NCBI GenBank assembly: GCA_023334545.1
Contig: JAADVB010000122.1
Location: 1 to 53,163, forward strand
DNA: 53,163 nt
Origin: Salisapilia sapeloensis
Taxonomy: Eukaryota > Oomycota > Peronosporomycetes > Peronosporales > Salisapiliaceae
Reading direction: 5' to 3'
Notes under the pieces: model-generated
What the model was told of the DNA's origin: nothing
Seen by the model: the letters and a program-made list of their open reading frames with translations, nothing else
Databases searched by the model: none
Position numbers and translations under genes: made by a program
Shown here: positions 30,095 through 40,517 of the stretch, in pieces
Layout of the letters: each line of letters opens with the position of its first letter
Numbering within the stretch: position 1 is the stretch's first letter

Positions 30095-31370
30095 TTATCC
30101 AAACATGTTGGCTGCGTCCCAAAATTCCCAGAACTCATCTTCGACGCGACGCAAGTCGACGTCATCGAGACCGTCCAAGAACCCGAGTTCCCGGCAGAAG
30201 ACACTGTCTTCCACAACGTAGTCGATGTGGTCGTTATGTCGAACAGCCAAGTGCCCACAGTTTGGATTATGACTTACATCCTTTTCACATTGCTTCTCCT
30301 CCGTTGACGTCTTGCCAATGTGTTTGACACTGTTGTCTTGACACACGAGATGGTCACGTACGACATAGTCTCGATGATCGCCATGCATGATGGATAAGTG
30401 ACCACACGCGGGATTCCGGTCGTGCATGTCGTACTTGTGCAGACCTTTGGTGTCCAGACTGGGACAATTACTGGACGTGCAAATGCTTTCACTAGCTTCC
30501 ATCAAGTCCATGCCTTTGCTCTTACTGTGTGTTTCAGAAGTGGCTTTTGATGGGGTCATCATCGGGTCGAACGGAAGAGTAGATTGCATCGAAGGATGCC
30601 TATGGAAAGCTTCCGAAACGATCGTGTTCGTATCTTCAGAAGTCAAAGTCGATGTGTCTTGGCGACATGGGAGAGATAGAGGGGGAGCGGAGGAAAGCTC
30701 CGTCTCCAATCGCATGGTTGCGAAGCAGTGAGGTGGTGAATGGATGTGGTCTTCCGTGCAGATGAGCTGTCCGAGAGATGGGACAGTAACTACATGACCA
30801 TCGTCCGATTCGGACGAGGTACAGGAGCAGTTTTTACGACATTTCGTCTTGCGACTCGGATCATGCGTCTTCATGTGTTTCCGCAAATCGAACTTACGAG
30901 CGAATCGCCAGTCGCAGCCAGGATGCTCACACTTGTACGGTTTCAGCCCTCTATCGATTGTATAGGCATTAGTCGATAAGAAAAGATATAGAAACTTGGC
31001 GAATGGAAACCTACTGATGGATACGTTCGTGGGTGATCAAATCGGACTTGCGTGCAAATCGACGACCGCAGTTTGGATGAGAGCAAGTAAAAGGCTTCTC
31101 ACCAGTGTGCATTCGCATATGTACTTTCAAGTCCGCTTTGCGTAGAAACGTCTTGCCACATTCCTCACACGAGACTTCGAACTTGCGACTATGTGTGTTC
31201 TCGTGACGATTCCGATTGCCCTTTTGCTTAAACGTACGTCCGCATCCGTGGAATCGGCATTGGAAAAGCGATTCCGTCATGGTGTCAGCATGACTTGGTG
31301 GACACTTGGAAGTCCTCTTTTTGGACTTTTTGTCCTTGGCAACTGCGTTTGACATGGCGTTTAGTGGCAT
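30095..31370 (-). CDS. C2H2 zinc-finger factor with two CGH-type (metal-binding-like) modules
   Basis: Exons are complement(31015-31370) and complement(30095-30950), with a 64 bp intron. The join reads IHQGLKPYKCEHPGC and yields 403 residues. Four TFIIIA-type C2H2 fingers occupy about 38-148, the last made across the intron. The C-terminal half carries two copies of a short module, NPxCGHLxxxHxDHxDYVV (30366-30421 and 30216-30271 on the minus strand). This CGH..H.DH.DY signature is familiar from small proteins linked to metal handling. Zinc or other metal sensing plus transcription control is therefore a reasonable inference. The start is the first in-frame ATG; a second lies at 31355, and an upstream exon is possible. 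Confidence 0.82.
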
Positions 31371-31400
31371 CGAGGGAGCTTTTAGTGGTGCCGTGACCAA

Positions 31401-31888
31401 GGAATACTGCGAAGTGGATGTCGAAAACTTTGTGGTCCAAAAAATACATCAATTTCGTCGTCGGAAATGGTTGTTTGTGACAAAGAGTGATAAATGGTTT
31501 GAGTACATTTAAACTCCGGTCGAGACCGATGACAGTGGGTTTGAGTAGTCTTCAGGTTGTTGCGGTTCTTGGATCGATACTTGCAAGTATTATACTTGTC
31601 CAGGTAAGCTTCTTTGCACGAGGTAGCGAGCAAAGAATCTTCATTTTTAAGCTTTCTTACTAGATACAGAAGATGTGGACTCTTGTGTTGAGTGCTGGCT
31701 GGGACGATTGAGTCTGTCATTATCACTTAATATAGCGTTGTAGTTCCGCATAACACCACGGCTCGTTTTTTTAAATTTCTACAGAGACCTTATCTTAGTA
31801 CATGATATCCTGGCCCATATACGTTAACAAGCGTCACGCCATGTAGAATAATACCAATTGCAAAGGAATCGAGCTAAAACGTCCGTGG
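31401..31888. other. Non-coding region upstream of the C2H2 gene
   Basis: I see no supported gene here. The minus frame 31382-31726 has no recognisable domain and overlaps the leader of the C2H2 gene. It may contain an upstream non-coding exon or promoter of that gene. Confidence 0.4.
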
Positions 31889-32356
31889 CTATGCTTCCTT
31901 GCCAACACGGGATGTAAGTAGGATGCCAGCACTGACACCGAAGAACTTGTTTCGGTCACCCCGATAGGCTAGATGTACTTTGTTATGTTCAAAGTTGTAT
32001 AGTGAAGAACAAAAAGCTTCGATATCTGCTTGGATAGTCGAGTCGAACTTGTCAGCCTCTTCTATTATGATGACATCTGGACGGACGGAGCCACCCATTC
32101 CGTGTCAAGCGCATAGCCGCTTGAATATATATGTCGGTTTAAAGCCGTGAGCATTCCGCACTAGAACAGGAATCTCTTCTTTTCCCGACAACTCTTTAAA
32201 GAAGATTGCGGCGAAACGAAGAGCATCTTGCTTAGTTAGGACTGATGAGGCATTGCTTGTTAATGCGACGGAGAATTCACATGTGAATATGTATTGCTGT
32301 CTTGGGAAAGTAGGTGCTGACCAAGGATTCTTTCTTTTTGTTCTACTTGTGGAAAC
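31889..32356 (-). pseudogene. Degraded hypothetical gene with one in-frame stop
   Basis: The minus frame from 32356 to 31889 encodes a continuous protein-like sequence (about 155 codons) broken by one TGA at 32105-32107. Part one ends ..NAHGFKPTYIFKRLCA and part two begins HGMGGSVRPDVIIIEEADKF. Both parts have ordinary protein composition, and the frame does not shift across the stop. There is no good start codon or splice junction at the left. I do not recognise the family; the acidic IIIEEAD segment looks Walker-B-like, but no P-loop is visible. It is probably the remnant of a larger gene. Alternatively an unseen intron removes the stop. Confidence 0.5.
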
Positions 32357-32778
32357 CTAGCATTTCAATGTCGTCATTACTGAAGATTGGAGTGAGAGGT
32401 GTATTATCTTTTGACTATAGGTACGCAGTATGGTTGACATACAGGCCGATTGACACAAGATAAAAACAAAATATATACATCGTTTACTCTATCTTTTCAG
32501 CATGTCTTCCTTGCATCAGGCTACTTGATCTTAATCTGAACAGTTCCGAAGTCAGAAGCTCACACCTTCCTGGCTCAGATCCTCTTCATCTTTAATGGCA
32601 AATTCCTCTACGCATCCTTTTAATTGTGTATCGACTTTAAGATTTTGACACGTCGCAGTCATCCAGCCTAGATGAATCCTCTCACTTCAATCACATTTGA
32701 AATCCACAGTTGGCATGTAGAGTTTGTGTTTTAAACGTGTTTAGAAAACAGGCGAACATATCCACCTCATTAAGCCTG
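32357..32778. other. Non-coding region before the five-exon gene
   Basis: No gene was found. At about 32685-32699 a TTCAATCACATTTGA sequence weakly resembles the oomycete initiator, about 90 bp before the ATG at 32779. Confidence 0.4.
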
Positions 32779-33513
32779 ATGCCATCCGAGAGCTCGAGTT
32801 CGCGCTATGAAGTACCGAATGGAGACATTTGTGCTTATTTAAAAGGCTACTGGAAACGGAATTTAGAATGGAGGCATTTTGGTGGTAGTTTCAAGCACTT
32901 GCGGACGAGTAATAACATCGTATACATTGAGGAGGATGAATCGGCCGCTCGACAGCCAAATACGACGTACACTTTACTTGCATATAAGATGTATTCAAGA
33001 CTGCTTACTTTGACATGTAGATTCCTACAATGGTCTTTTGGTCGATCGATACAGCCACAAGAGCTGTCGAGTGCATATACCATCCAGGTACTTGTTTTAT
33101 CATTTAACTTGGAAATTGTATAATCAATCCTCCTACCGCTAGTTCATTCCGGACGCACAAGGCACCTTTATGGAGTGGAGCTTTGAAGGTGTGACTTGCC
33201 ATGGTGTATTCAAACCCACGACTGGAGTAGCAGTCCTGAATTTCGCCTTGAAAGAGTCCATGGTCACCATCACCTACCGTGCTGTCGACGCCAATAGTAC
33301 ATGTTCATCTCATAGTCGTATCATCTATCTACTAATCCTGTCTCTAGCCATGTCGGTATGTATCGTTGACGTCGATGGCGATCATACACCTTCCATCCAA
33401 TATGGAAATATGTATGTACTTTTATAGTTCTACCAGTTTTCCTGTATTGACATCTTCCAATACATAGGTATCGGATCGATCCTTCCAAGTACAATCGGGA
33501 CGTGGAGGAGTAG
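32779..33513 (+). CDS. Small beta-rich conserved protein (five exons; lipocalin-like suspected)
   Basis: Exons are 32779-32966, 33021-33087, 33143-33296, 33348-33411 and 33468-33513, giving 172 residues. The four introns are 54, 55, 51 and 56 bp, and every junction keeps the frame. Intron 1 is a multiple of three without a stop, so an unspliced reading adds 18 residues. The composition suggests a small beta-barrel: a GYWKR motif near the N-terminus, then alternating strands (SFKHLRTSN, IVYIEED, FLQWSFG, FMEWSFEGV, VFKPTTGVAVLNF, VTITYRAVD). GxW is typical of lipocalin/FABP-like barrels, but I cannot assign a family. It is convergent with the DUSP gene, 35 bp apart. Confidence 0.72.
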
Positions 33514-33548
33514 GAAAGAAAATCACGTTTCGTCACTTTTTCTTGACT

Positions 33549-34340
33549 CTACGACAGTAATCCCTGTTCTTCTTCGTCACTGCTGTCATCTCTCTTTTTC
33601 CCACGCAGTTTCTTCAATCGTTTCGCCGTCTCAGACGACTCATCTACTGTCGCATACGTCGGACCAGCAAGCATAAGTCGCGATAAACACGGAACGAGGA
33701 ATTCACATCGACAGCAACAACGATACACCCAACTCTCTCTATCCTCTTTTTCTATAATGAGCCTCGGAGGCTCGAACTCTTCCAAGAGCTCAGAGACTTC
33801 CACTTTGGCTTTTAAACGAGGCTCGTAAAGCATATCTCGAACGTCGTCGATCATGACTGGCGTTGAGTAAATATCGATCGTCCAGCGTACGATCGGTCGA
33901 GTGTCTCCGGCACCATATAGTTCGGTATATAAAGCGTAGACTTGAGGTGTGACGCCTCGATAATCTCTTGTGGCGACGAGATCGGGTCGGACGCAGAACT
34001 CGATCGGGTCGAAGAGTGTAAAGTTAGTCAATGGACCTGGCTTAGGAGTGGATGGTTCACCGTCCTTGGTGTCCATGACGTATTCCATCCATTTATTCAG
34101 CCACGAGGTTTCAACGAGAAACCAAGCTTGTCCTCCATGGAGTTTTTCAGAGTCATATTGGAGAATGAGGTCTCGTTCCTCTCGTCGACGCTCTGCTTCT
34201 CGAGTGTTTGGGATGGATGAGATGGAGGAAGAGGTCTCTGTGCCTTCTATAGTTCCTGACTCTAAGGAATATGCGTCTTCATGCTCGATGGCAGTGCCCT
34301 CATCGACGGAAGCGAGCTCTGTACCCGAAAGTTGGCGCAT
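33549..34340 (-). CDS. DUSP-domain protein (USP-associated domain without protease)
   Basis: A single exon of 263 residues. A DUSP domain spans about 68-152: AWFLVETSWLNKWMEYV, then PGPLTNFTLFD, RPDLVATRDYRGV, and YALYTELYGAGDTRPIVRW. DUSP normally flanks ubiquitin-specific protease catalytic domains. No Cys/His protease boxes are present here, so this is a free-standing DUSP protein, perhaps an adaptor. The N-terminus is Ser/Glu-rich. A cysteine cluster (YRCCCRCEF) and an acidic C-terminus follow. It is convergent with the small gene at its left. Confidence 0.85.
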   Translation of the reverse strand: MRQLSGTELASVDEGTAIEHEDAYSLESGTIEGTETSSSISSIPNTREAERRREERDLILQYDSEKLHGGQAWFLVETSWLNKWMEYVMDTKDGEPSTPKPGPLTNFTLFDPIEFCVRPDLVATRDYRGVTPQVYALYTELYGAGDTRPIVRWTIDIYSTPVMIDDVRDMLYEPRLKAKVEVSELLEEFEPPRLIIEKEDRESWVYRCCCRCEFLVPCLSRLMLAGPTYATVDESSETAKRLKKLRGKKRDDSSDEEEQGLLS

Positions 34341-35403
34341 TTGGCTAAATTGCGATTTATTGTGTGTTATATTGAAGAATGTGATTGGTGCATAATCGAC
34401 AATTTTGTCAAATCAGAAAATGGTTGGTGGCGGGAAGGTTGAAGCGATGATTCTTGGCGATGCAATTACCACGGCGCTGTGTTGACATGATACTTTGGAT
34501 TAAAAGAAGTATCAAGCCTACACCAGAGTTCCCTAGTCCGATATACATGCACAAAGCGATATAGTGACTAGGCTTTAAAGGTATCGACTTTGTTGTGAAA
34601 CTTCATCCCATCTCGCTATAAAAGCTTCCATCTTCGTTACACAAAATAGCACTGACGGAAGCGCTTAATCTTTTCCTGTGTCAAATTTACAATACCATAG
34701 CTGTAATCGTCTATAGTAAGCGTGCCAAGCTCAAGATTTAACTATCCTAGCGTCCGTGTACTTCTGCTTGATTGCAAATAGCTAGCTGACCAGCTGCCTC
34801 GATGTTTATATGGCCATCAGTCACGCATGCAAGTAAAAACCCAAGAAAGGGTAGTATTGAGCTTAGTGCTCTGTTGATAGCATACACAGCAATACGCTCC
34901 ATGTCCAGTATAGTAGGCATCCAATTTGAGATAGCTGGGCACCAATTCTAGGTTACTACAATCGACAAGTACGAGGTGTAGCTGATCGCAAGATGTCTAC
35001 TCGACATCTGACAATTGAATGGCGCGCACACTAACGCTGGCGATAGAACACGCAAGCGTTGAATAGATGACCAACTTGGCGAAAAACAGACATTCGTTCA
35101 AGATTGAGTGTCGTTAAGCGCATATACATTGCTTTACAAGTACTGGATACTGACCAATCATCTTGCGTCCCCCGTCTCTTCGTTTCAATCTATGCTTGGT
35201 GTGCATGACCCTTTGCTCATTCCTGTAGGCGCAACTGAGGGAGATGTAACCAGTTGTCTCAAATCAAATCGTCGGAGCTTTCCGTGCGGTCATCGCAAGA
35301 CGATTATGGCAGGGAATGATCTACTGCACCCAGCTGGAATGGAAATGAACAAATGGGAGTAGTAGAGCCAGCGCTCATGTAGTTCGAATCGTTTGTTCTC
35401 TGT
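34341..35403. other. Non-coding region
   Basis: The 1.06 kb separates the DUSP gene's start and the 3' end of a small hypothetical gene. The frame at 35108-35362 (84 codons) starts with ATG but has no domain or sensible composition. No repeats or RNA genes were recognised. Confidence 0.45.
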
Positions 35404-35697
35404 TCAACCAATCTTCGCATAATCAAATATCGATTTCTTGTCGAAAGCCCAAGTGACTACCTCGACGAAGCATCCAACAACATTGCCGTAACTACGTGAC
35501 CATGGTGTCGACGCAACCTTTTCGTCCAATCCGTCCAAAGAGGCATGACCAACAAGAGCCTGAGCATAGTACACTTGGGTATGAAAGACTTTCGTCGGAA
35601 GTCGAGAAGCAACGTACGAGACGGGCTCGTCGGTCTGAAATTGAAAAGAAGTCTCGACAGCGACATCAGGTATGATGACCTTTAAACGGTGAATCAT
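35404..35697 (-). CDS. Small hypothetical protein
   Basis: An open frame of 97 codons beginning with ATG. The composition is protein-like, beginning MIHRLKVIIPDVAVE and resembling a ubiquitin-like first strand pair, with a closing helix-poor half. It is divergent from the M96/START gene at 35782, leaving 84 bp between starts. An in-frame stop lies just upstream, so the start is the first ATG unless an intron acceptor (tatag) lies there. I do not recognise the family. It may be real or an isolated exon. Confidence 0.42.
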   Translation of the reverse strand: MIHRLKVIIPDVAVETSFQFQTDEPVSYVASRLPTKVFHTQVYYAQALVGHASLDGLDEKVASTPWSRSYGNVVGCFVEVVTWAFDKKSIFDYAKIG

Positions 35698-35781
35698 CCA
35701 TCGACATAGCTATACAACTATCCGAGTTGCTAAGTTTCCCATGTACGACGTGATCTTGTCATGTAGGGATCTATACAAAGC

Positions 35782-36816
35782 ATGCGGAAGCAATTGAGTG
35801 ATCTTGAGACGAAGTATGATCAATTGACAGGCGAGACCAATTGTCAGGAAAGCGTTGGCATGTGGGGCGAATCAAAAGAATTGTCTTCATCCTGTCCAAC
35901 ATCTCGACTTAAAGCCAAGTACTTTCATGCAGCTCGTATCGCGAATGAGCTTCGGCAGGAGCAGCATCAGCTCCGAACGATGATACATGAAAAGCAGCTC
36001 TTTAGTGACAGTATGAAGACATTTGATATGGAGCGCAGGATGGAAGGAGATAGGCTGTGGCAAGGTTCTGGCGCGGCATTGTTCACCAAATGGAAGGAAG
36101 AAGATGTGTTTGCCTATATGCGTGAAACGTACAAAGTAGTCACGGACTTTGACATGGGGACGGACTTCCAGACATCTGGTGTCCAGCTCTTTGGATGGAC
36201 AGATAAACGCAAGTTGGATCGTGACAATGCGTCACTGCAATTCCAATTTTCAAAGCAATTTCCACGTCTTACGGCAGAGAAGTTGATGCTTCAGTCGTGG
36301 AATATGTACCGAGATGAATACATTATGCAGCGTCACATCTTTTCATCTAGCGTCGAGATCAAAATGCAGGTGCTACAGGAAATTAATGATGATGTCTGTA
36401 TCGTACGTCGACAGACATGGTACGTTGCGATGAACAAGCGTTTTCAGACTGTTTATCTTCTCTATCGTATCCAGAAAGGAGACGGCTATGTGATTTGTTT
36501 CCGATCGATCCCAGCACCTGGTCTACAAGCTCAATCAGACAATGATGTTACTTGGATTGATCTCTTCCACTGGTACAGCGTTCTCTTTATAAGGTCCATT
36601 TGTATTTCTTGTATGAACTGTATGTGCATGTAACATAGGAATCACTACCAGCGTGCTCGTGATGAGAATGGAAACGTCGTTGGGTGTGAGATTGGTTATG
36701 GTGGCTCTCTCAACTCGAACGCAAACACATTTGCTTCGTTTTGGATGATAGAGATGATCAACACAGTGATGCGATGGGAAACCTATGCTGTTGGTCCGCT
36801 CTTTATAGCTACATAA
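35782..36816 (+). CDS. M96/START-like domain protein with N-terminal coiled coil
   Basis: Exons are 35782-36572 and 36639-36816, with a 66 bp intron (gtacag..catag) giving ..DLFHW+NHYQ.. and 322 residues. The N-terminus is a short leucine-spaced coiled coil (MRKQLSDLETKYDQL). A second helix follows (about 44-70), then a START-like domain (about 100-320) with the family's YVICFRSIPAPGLQ and final FASFWMIEMINTVMRWE blocks. This architecture matches the large oomycete M96 mating-specific family, in which a basic-zipper-like helix often precedes a START-like module. The basic region of a bZIP is not visible in front of the coiled coil here. Ligand and role unknown. Confidence 0.78.
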
Positions 36817-36880
36817 GACATCATTGCATTTACAATATACGAAGAAACAGCTACACACGATCTATTCACACTTTTACTTG

Positions 36881-39800
36881 TCATTTCTGAGGTTCCCAAA
36901 AGTTTCGATTGTCTTTAACGTGCGAGTTGAAAAACTTTTCGACTCGATTTGGAAGGGATAGGTATGGATCTGGAAACTTGTGGCATGCAAGTGCGACGAG
37001 TGCTTCTTCAAACTGCTCGAACGTCATCTCCATGTCTATTGGTGGCATGTCCAAACTGGAACTCGAACTACCGAGTGTATCGGAAGTAACAACTTTCTGG
37101 ACTATTGCTAGTACCTTTTCATTCGTCAATGCCAAGTCTTGAATGTTTTGATCGACAACGAGTTGGCTGAACATGGATCCAGATAGTTTTGGTCGACTAT
37201 GGGGTTTCTTAATACTGTCCGTTGCATATCGATCGAACAAGATTCGACAATCACCATTAAAGCGAACGAGTAGCCGACGAACTTTAGGATCTTCAAGCTG
37301 CTTCTTGAACAGATCGATATCACCTCGATGGGCGTATGGCTGAATAAAGTTTTCAACAAGTAGACAGAAGGTCTCGGACAACGAAAATCTGTTTCCATCG
37401 ATCGGGTACTTGCGTCTCGCAACTCGAATAAGTAGCTCGATGTATTCGGCAGGTGTCAATGCCCGGTTTTCTCGGTTCGCAGAATGTCTCGGGTCCATAC
37501 CTTTCATAATCTCATGCACTTCCGCTGTACTGACACCATTGTCCGTGACACGGCAGTCTCTTATTAGCTGACAAAACTCACCGATGGTGAGAAACTCTGG
37601 ATTTGTGTTATTATTAATGACATGCCGTCGCTTCTTTCCTTCTGCCTTGCCCCCACCTTCGTTTTCCATTCCCGTGGCGGTCTTTTTTGCTTGCCTGCCC
37701 GTTTGCTTGCTATAAAACCGATAGGTTCGAGCTAGGTCGAGGTAGCAATTCGATAAGAAACTCTGGAGCAACTTTAATTCCCAATTGACATCTTCGTATG
37801 ACATGATCAAATCCGTAAGCTTTTTGCCTGGCAACTTGGCAAAACTTTCTGTGTTCACTCCATTGCTCATAGCCTTTTGATGCAAGGTAGACATGATGCC
37901 AGGTTTTCCTTTCGCCATCTTACTCATGGATGCAAAGCACTTGCGCAGGATAATACGCATGGATTGCCACCACACAATATGATTTTCCATTGATTGAGCA
38001 TCAACAATATCGAGCTCTCGCTTTATCTCCATCGTTTGTGAAAAAACTAATTTCATCTTGGCGCTAGCTGAGTGCTCTACATTTATAGCTGCGATCGTAC
38101 CTACTGGTGGTTTGTTTGATGCCTTATTTAAGGTTTCTCGAAGTGTCTTCCACTTCATTTTCACTGCTTCAAGCCGAACTTGAATTTCATTAAGCTGTCG
38201 AGATGTTTGGTCTTCTCTACATGGTGAGAACGTTGCGAAAAGATAGCTAAGGGCTGCAAAATTTGCTTCCGCATCACCAGCGACAACGTCCTTCGATTGA
38301 ATGAGACCTACTGGTAACCACATCGCTTGACCAATCGTATTGAGCATGAGCTCCAGTTTATTTTCTGGTGGAGAATCCATTTTCATACGCTCCAGATAGC
38401 GATCCATACCGATTTCGGTGAGCTCTTCACCATTTTCACGTAACACGGAAGCTACTTCCAGCCTTGACTGCGCCATGCCTGTTGCTGTACTAGGTCGAAT
38501 CGATTTAATCCGCGTCATAGCATGATGCAAACTTTTCGTAAGCGCAATATAGACTTTGCCATCCGCAAAGCTAGAATCAAAGTCGGTGATCCGTGGTGCA
38601 CCAAGCCATGCCGGCTGATGATGTTGCACAAGTTCATTCACCCAGTGCATGAGTATTTGCTCCGCTCTGTCGACTGGTGTTTCATGAGAAGAAAAGAAAG
38701 AGTTAGGCTTTGTATTTCGAGCTGTAGGTGATGCATTTGTAGATAGCATAACGTCGGTGTTGGAAGTGTACAGTATGGGGTTTTCTGGATTTTCGATTGC
38801 CTCCTGAAGGTCCTGTGAGAACACAGTTGACGGTGTAAATCCAAGACTTTGTCGGCCATAACTAGTGGATAGCTGTTCCAATTGATTGTCCATTCCCTGC
38901 AAGATCGTGTTGGACATTAGGATTGACAAGTGTTTATAGTTTGTCACGTCATTTTGCAATGATTCCAAGTATCTCGGATCAACGGCTTGCGTTTGGAGAA
39001 AACTTATCTTGCGTTCCATGTCATGCATCCTATTTCTAAGTTCACCCATCTCTTCGTTCTTCTTTTCCAACAAGATTTTCGATGCCACTAACTGCTTTCG
39101 CAGATTCTGTATTTCATCTTCATGTACTGCATCATGGATATTTGTAGCAGCTCGTATATCAAAGACGTCTCCTTGCATTTGCAGTAACTCGTCGTGCTGA
39201 TCCACTTTCTGTCGCTCTTGCTGTCGAGCATAATAGATCGCTCCAAGAGCTCTGCATTCATATATATACTTTTTCCAATCCATGAAAATGCGCAGCATAC
39301 GCTTCTGTCGTAAGGTGCGAATGGCAAATTGGCCTCTCGTTCGACTCGCGTCTGTGCTATACTTCCAGAAAGCAAATACCCATTGGATTACCATCGCTGT
39401 TGTCCTTTCCATTCCTCTCTTGGTCGCCCGTTGAAATAGTGTCTCAATCGAATTCGTTAATGTCCTCTTGTACCTCTCTCCATCGCGCTTGCGGAAGGAG
39501 GTCAAGCATGCCATGCACATTTCAGCATATGCCCCACATCCATGGCACCGTTGTATGTAGCGTTTATAAGGCGAAACGGCTTCATCATTTAATTGACCAG
39601 TAGCATCGTCTTTAAAAGCTTGTTTGGGTGAAGACGCAGTATCGTAGCAGTTGTCATGCTCTCGAAGTAGCTGTTGTATCGCATGGTTCGACTGGAGTAG
39701 TGTCGAGGCAGTGGATGGTCTTTTACTCAAGCTCAATGGTTCTGATAAGCAATTCGAGGTCGTTTGCAGACGTTGGAGTTTAGGTATGGCAGACGATCTA

Positions 39801-39901
39801 GGACGGAGATTAACAGGAGATCCGACTGCAGTCGCTTTGCGTCGTATGTATGAGTTTTCAGAAGGAGTGCCTTGCAGTGACGAGTTGTTCCTTGCAGACA
39901 T
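36881..39901 (-). CDS. Large coiled-coil protein with CH-like domain (cytoskeletal or flagellar candidate)
   Basis: A single exon of 1006 residues. The N-terminal 130 residues are Ser/Thr-rich, with a cysteine cluster (CHGCGAYAEMCMAC, about 118-131). Residues about 150-235 are rich in Trp and Arg and look like a SFI1/IQ-type helical array (VFAFWKY..., IFMDWKKY). A coiled coil spans about 255-315. Residues about 405-545 resemble a calponin-homology domain (ILMHWVNELVQHH, SFADGKVYIALTKSLH). The C-terminal half contains EF-hand-like helical pairs without clear calcium loops. The total picture suggests a microtubule, basal-body or flagellum-associated protein. This is inference. Confidence 0.7.
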   Translation of the reverse strand: MSARNNSSLQGTPSENSYIRRKATAVGSPVNLRPRSSAIPKLQRLQTTSNCLSEPLSLSKRPSTASTLLQSNHAIQQLLREHDNCYDTASSPKQAFKDDATGQLNDEAVSPYKRYIQRCHGCGAYAEMCMACLTSFRKRDGERYKRTLTNSIETLFQRATKRGMERTTAMVIQWVFAFWKYSTDASRTRGQFAIRTLRQKRMLRIFMDWKKYIYECRALGAIYYARQQERQKVDQHDELLQMQGDVFDIRAATNIHDAVHEDEIQNLRKQLVASKILLEKKNEEMGELRNRMHDMERKISFLQTQAVDPRYLESLQNDVTNYKHLSILMSNTILQGMDNQLEQLSTSYGRQSLGFTPSTVFSQDLQEAIENPENPILYTSNTDVMLSTNASPTARNTKPNSFFSSHETPVDRAEQILMHWVNELVQHHQPAWLGAPRITDFDSSFADGKVYIALTKSLHHAMTRIKSIRPSTATGMAQSRLEVASVLRENGEELTEIGMDRYLERMKMDSPPENKLELMLNTIGQAMWLPVGLIQSKDVVAGDAEANFAALSYLFATFSPCREDQTSRQLNEIQVRLEAVKMKWKTLRETLNKASNKPPVGTIAAINVEHSASAKMKLVFSQTMEIKRELDIVDAQSMENHIVWWQSMRIILRKCFASMSKMAKGKPGIMSTLHQKAMSNGVNTESFAKLPGKKLTDLIMSYEDVNWELKLLQSFLSNCYLDLARTYRFYSKQTGRQAKKTATGMENEGGGKAEGKKRRHVINNNTNPEFLTIGEFCQLIRDCRVTDNGVSTAEVHEIMKGMDPRHSANRENRALTPAEYIELLIRVARRKYPIDGNRFSLSETFCLLVENFIQPYAHRGDIDLFKKQLEDPKVRRLLVRFNGDCRILFDRYATDSIKKPHSRPKLSGSMFSQLVVDQNIQDLALTNEKVLAIVQKVVTSDTLGSSSSSLDMPPIDMEMTFEQFEEALVALACHKFPDPYLSLPNRVEKFFNSHVKDNRNFWEPQK

Positions 39902-39983
39902 GCGACTTGGATGGAAAAGTAAAGTTTATTTTTATCTTGCACATAGATAATACAAAAGTATGATTGTAGAGAATAGAAAAAGT

Positions 39984-40517
39984 TTATAATTGTTGGAGTT
40001 TCGCTAGCTGCTCGATCGAGTCTAACACGACGTTCACATGATCCGAAACTTCCCGAGCTTTTCGCTGCCATTCATCCCGTTTCCTATGACATACCAGATT
40101 ATTCATACGTCCTGTGTAGATGTACCAAATAAAATCAAGCTTATACTTGGCAAGATGCTGTAGATGTTGGTGAACGAATGTAGTCGCTTCTGCGAGTGTC
40201 ATTTCGGCATGGAATTGCAAGCCGATGTCGACGATAATCATCGATGGGTTCGGCACTTTTGCTCGGACATGGAAGCGTTGTCCTAGATCCATCAATGTAT
40301 GCAGTGGCTGCACGTCATTGCCTTTCGATTGACTGGACTGAAGCTCCTGGACGAGCGTTTGGAGGTCTTCGTATTCAGAGATTTCTTGTAGAATTTCATC
40401 ACGCTTTTGCAATGTCTGCTTGAGCTGTGGCTTTAGTACTTCATCGGCAAACTTGGCGTATTTTTGCAGCGCTTCCTGCGTCGATTGTCCGTCCTGACCG
40501 GCACCGGATGACTGCAT
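39984..40517 (-). CDS. UXT: UXT/prefoldin alpha-type protein
   Basis: An open frame of 177 codons. Two long helices (about 14-58 and 130-177) flank a beta hairpin core (VPNPSMIIVDIGLQFHAEMTLAEATTFV), the alpha-prefoldin pattern. The order and spacing match UXT (prefoldin-like subunit of the R2TP/URI complex). A 42 bp gtacat..tcatag intron may lie at 40085-40126. It is a multiple of three, so the frame is open either way. Removing it gives 163 residues, closer to the usual UXT length. The start ATG fits the first helix. Confidence 0.78.
   Translation of the reverse strand: MQSSGAGQDGQSTQEALQKYAKFADEVLKPQLKQTLQKRDEILQEISEYEDLQTLVQELQSSQSKGNDVQPLHTLMDLGQRFHVRAKVPNPSMIIVDIGLQFHAEMTLAEATTFVHQHLQHLAKYKLDFIWYIYTGRMNNLVCHRKRDEWQRKAREVSDHVNVVLDSIEQLAKLQQL

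Noticed and set aside
31382-31726. 114-codon minus-strand frame upstream of the C2H2 gene
   Set aside because: It runs in another frame across the C2H2 leader and has no recognisable domain.
35108-35362. 84-codon plus-strand frame
   Set aside because: No domain, no splice partners and no promoter signal; composition looks random.
35370-35395. tRNA-like TTCGAAT sequence
   Set aside because: Flanking bases cannot form the T-arm stem or an acceptor stem, so it is not a tRNA gene.
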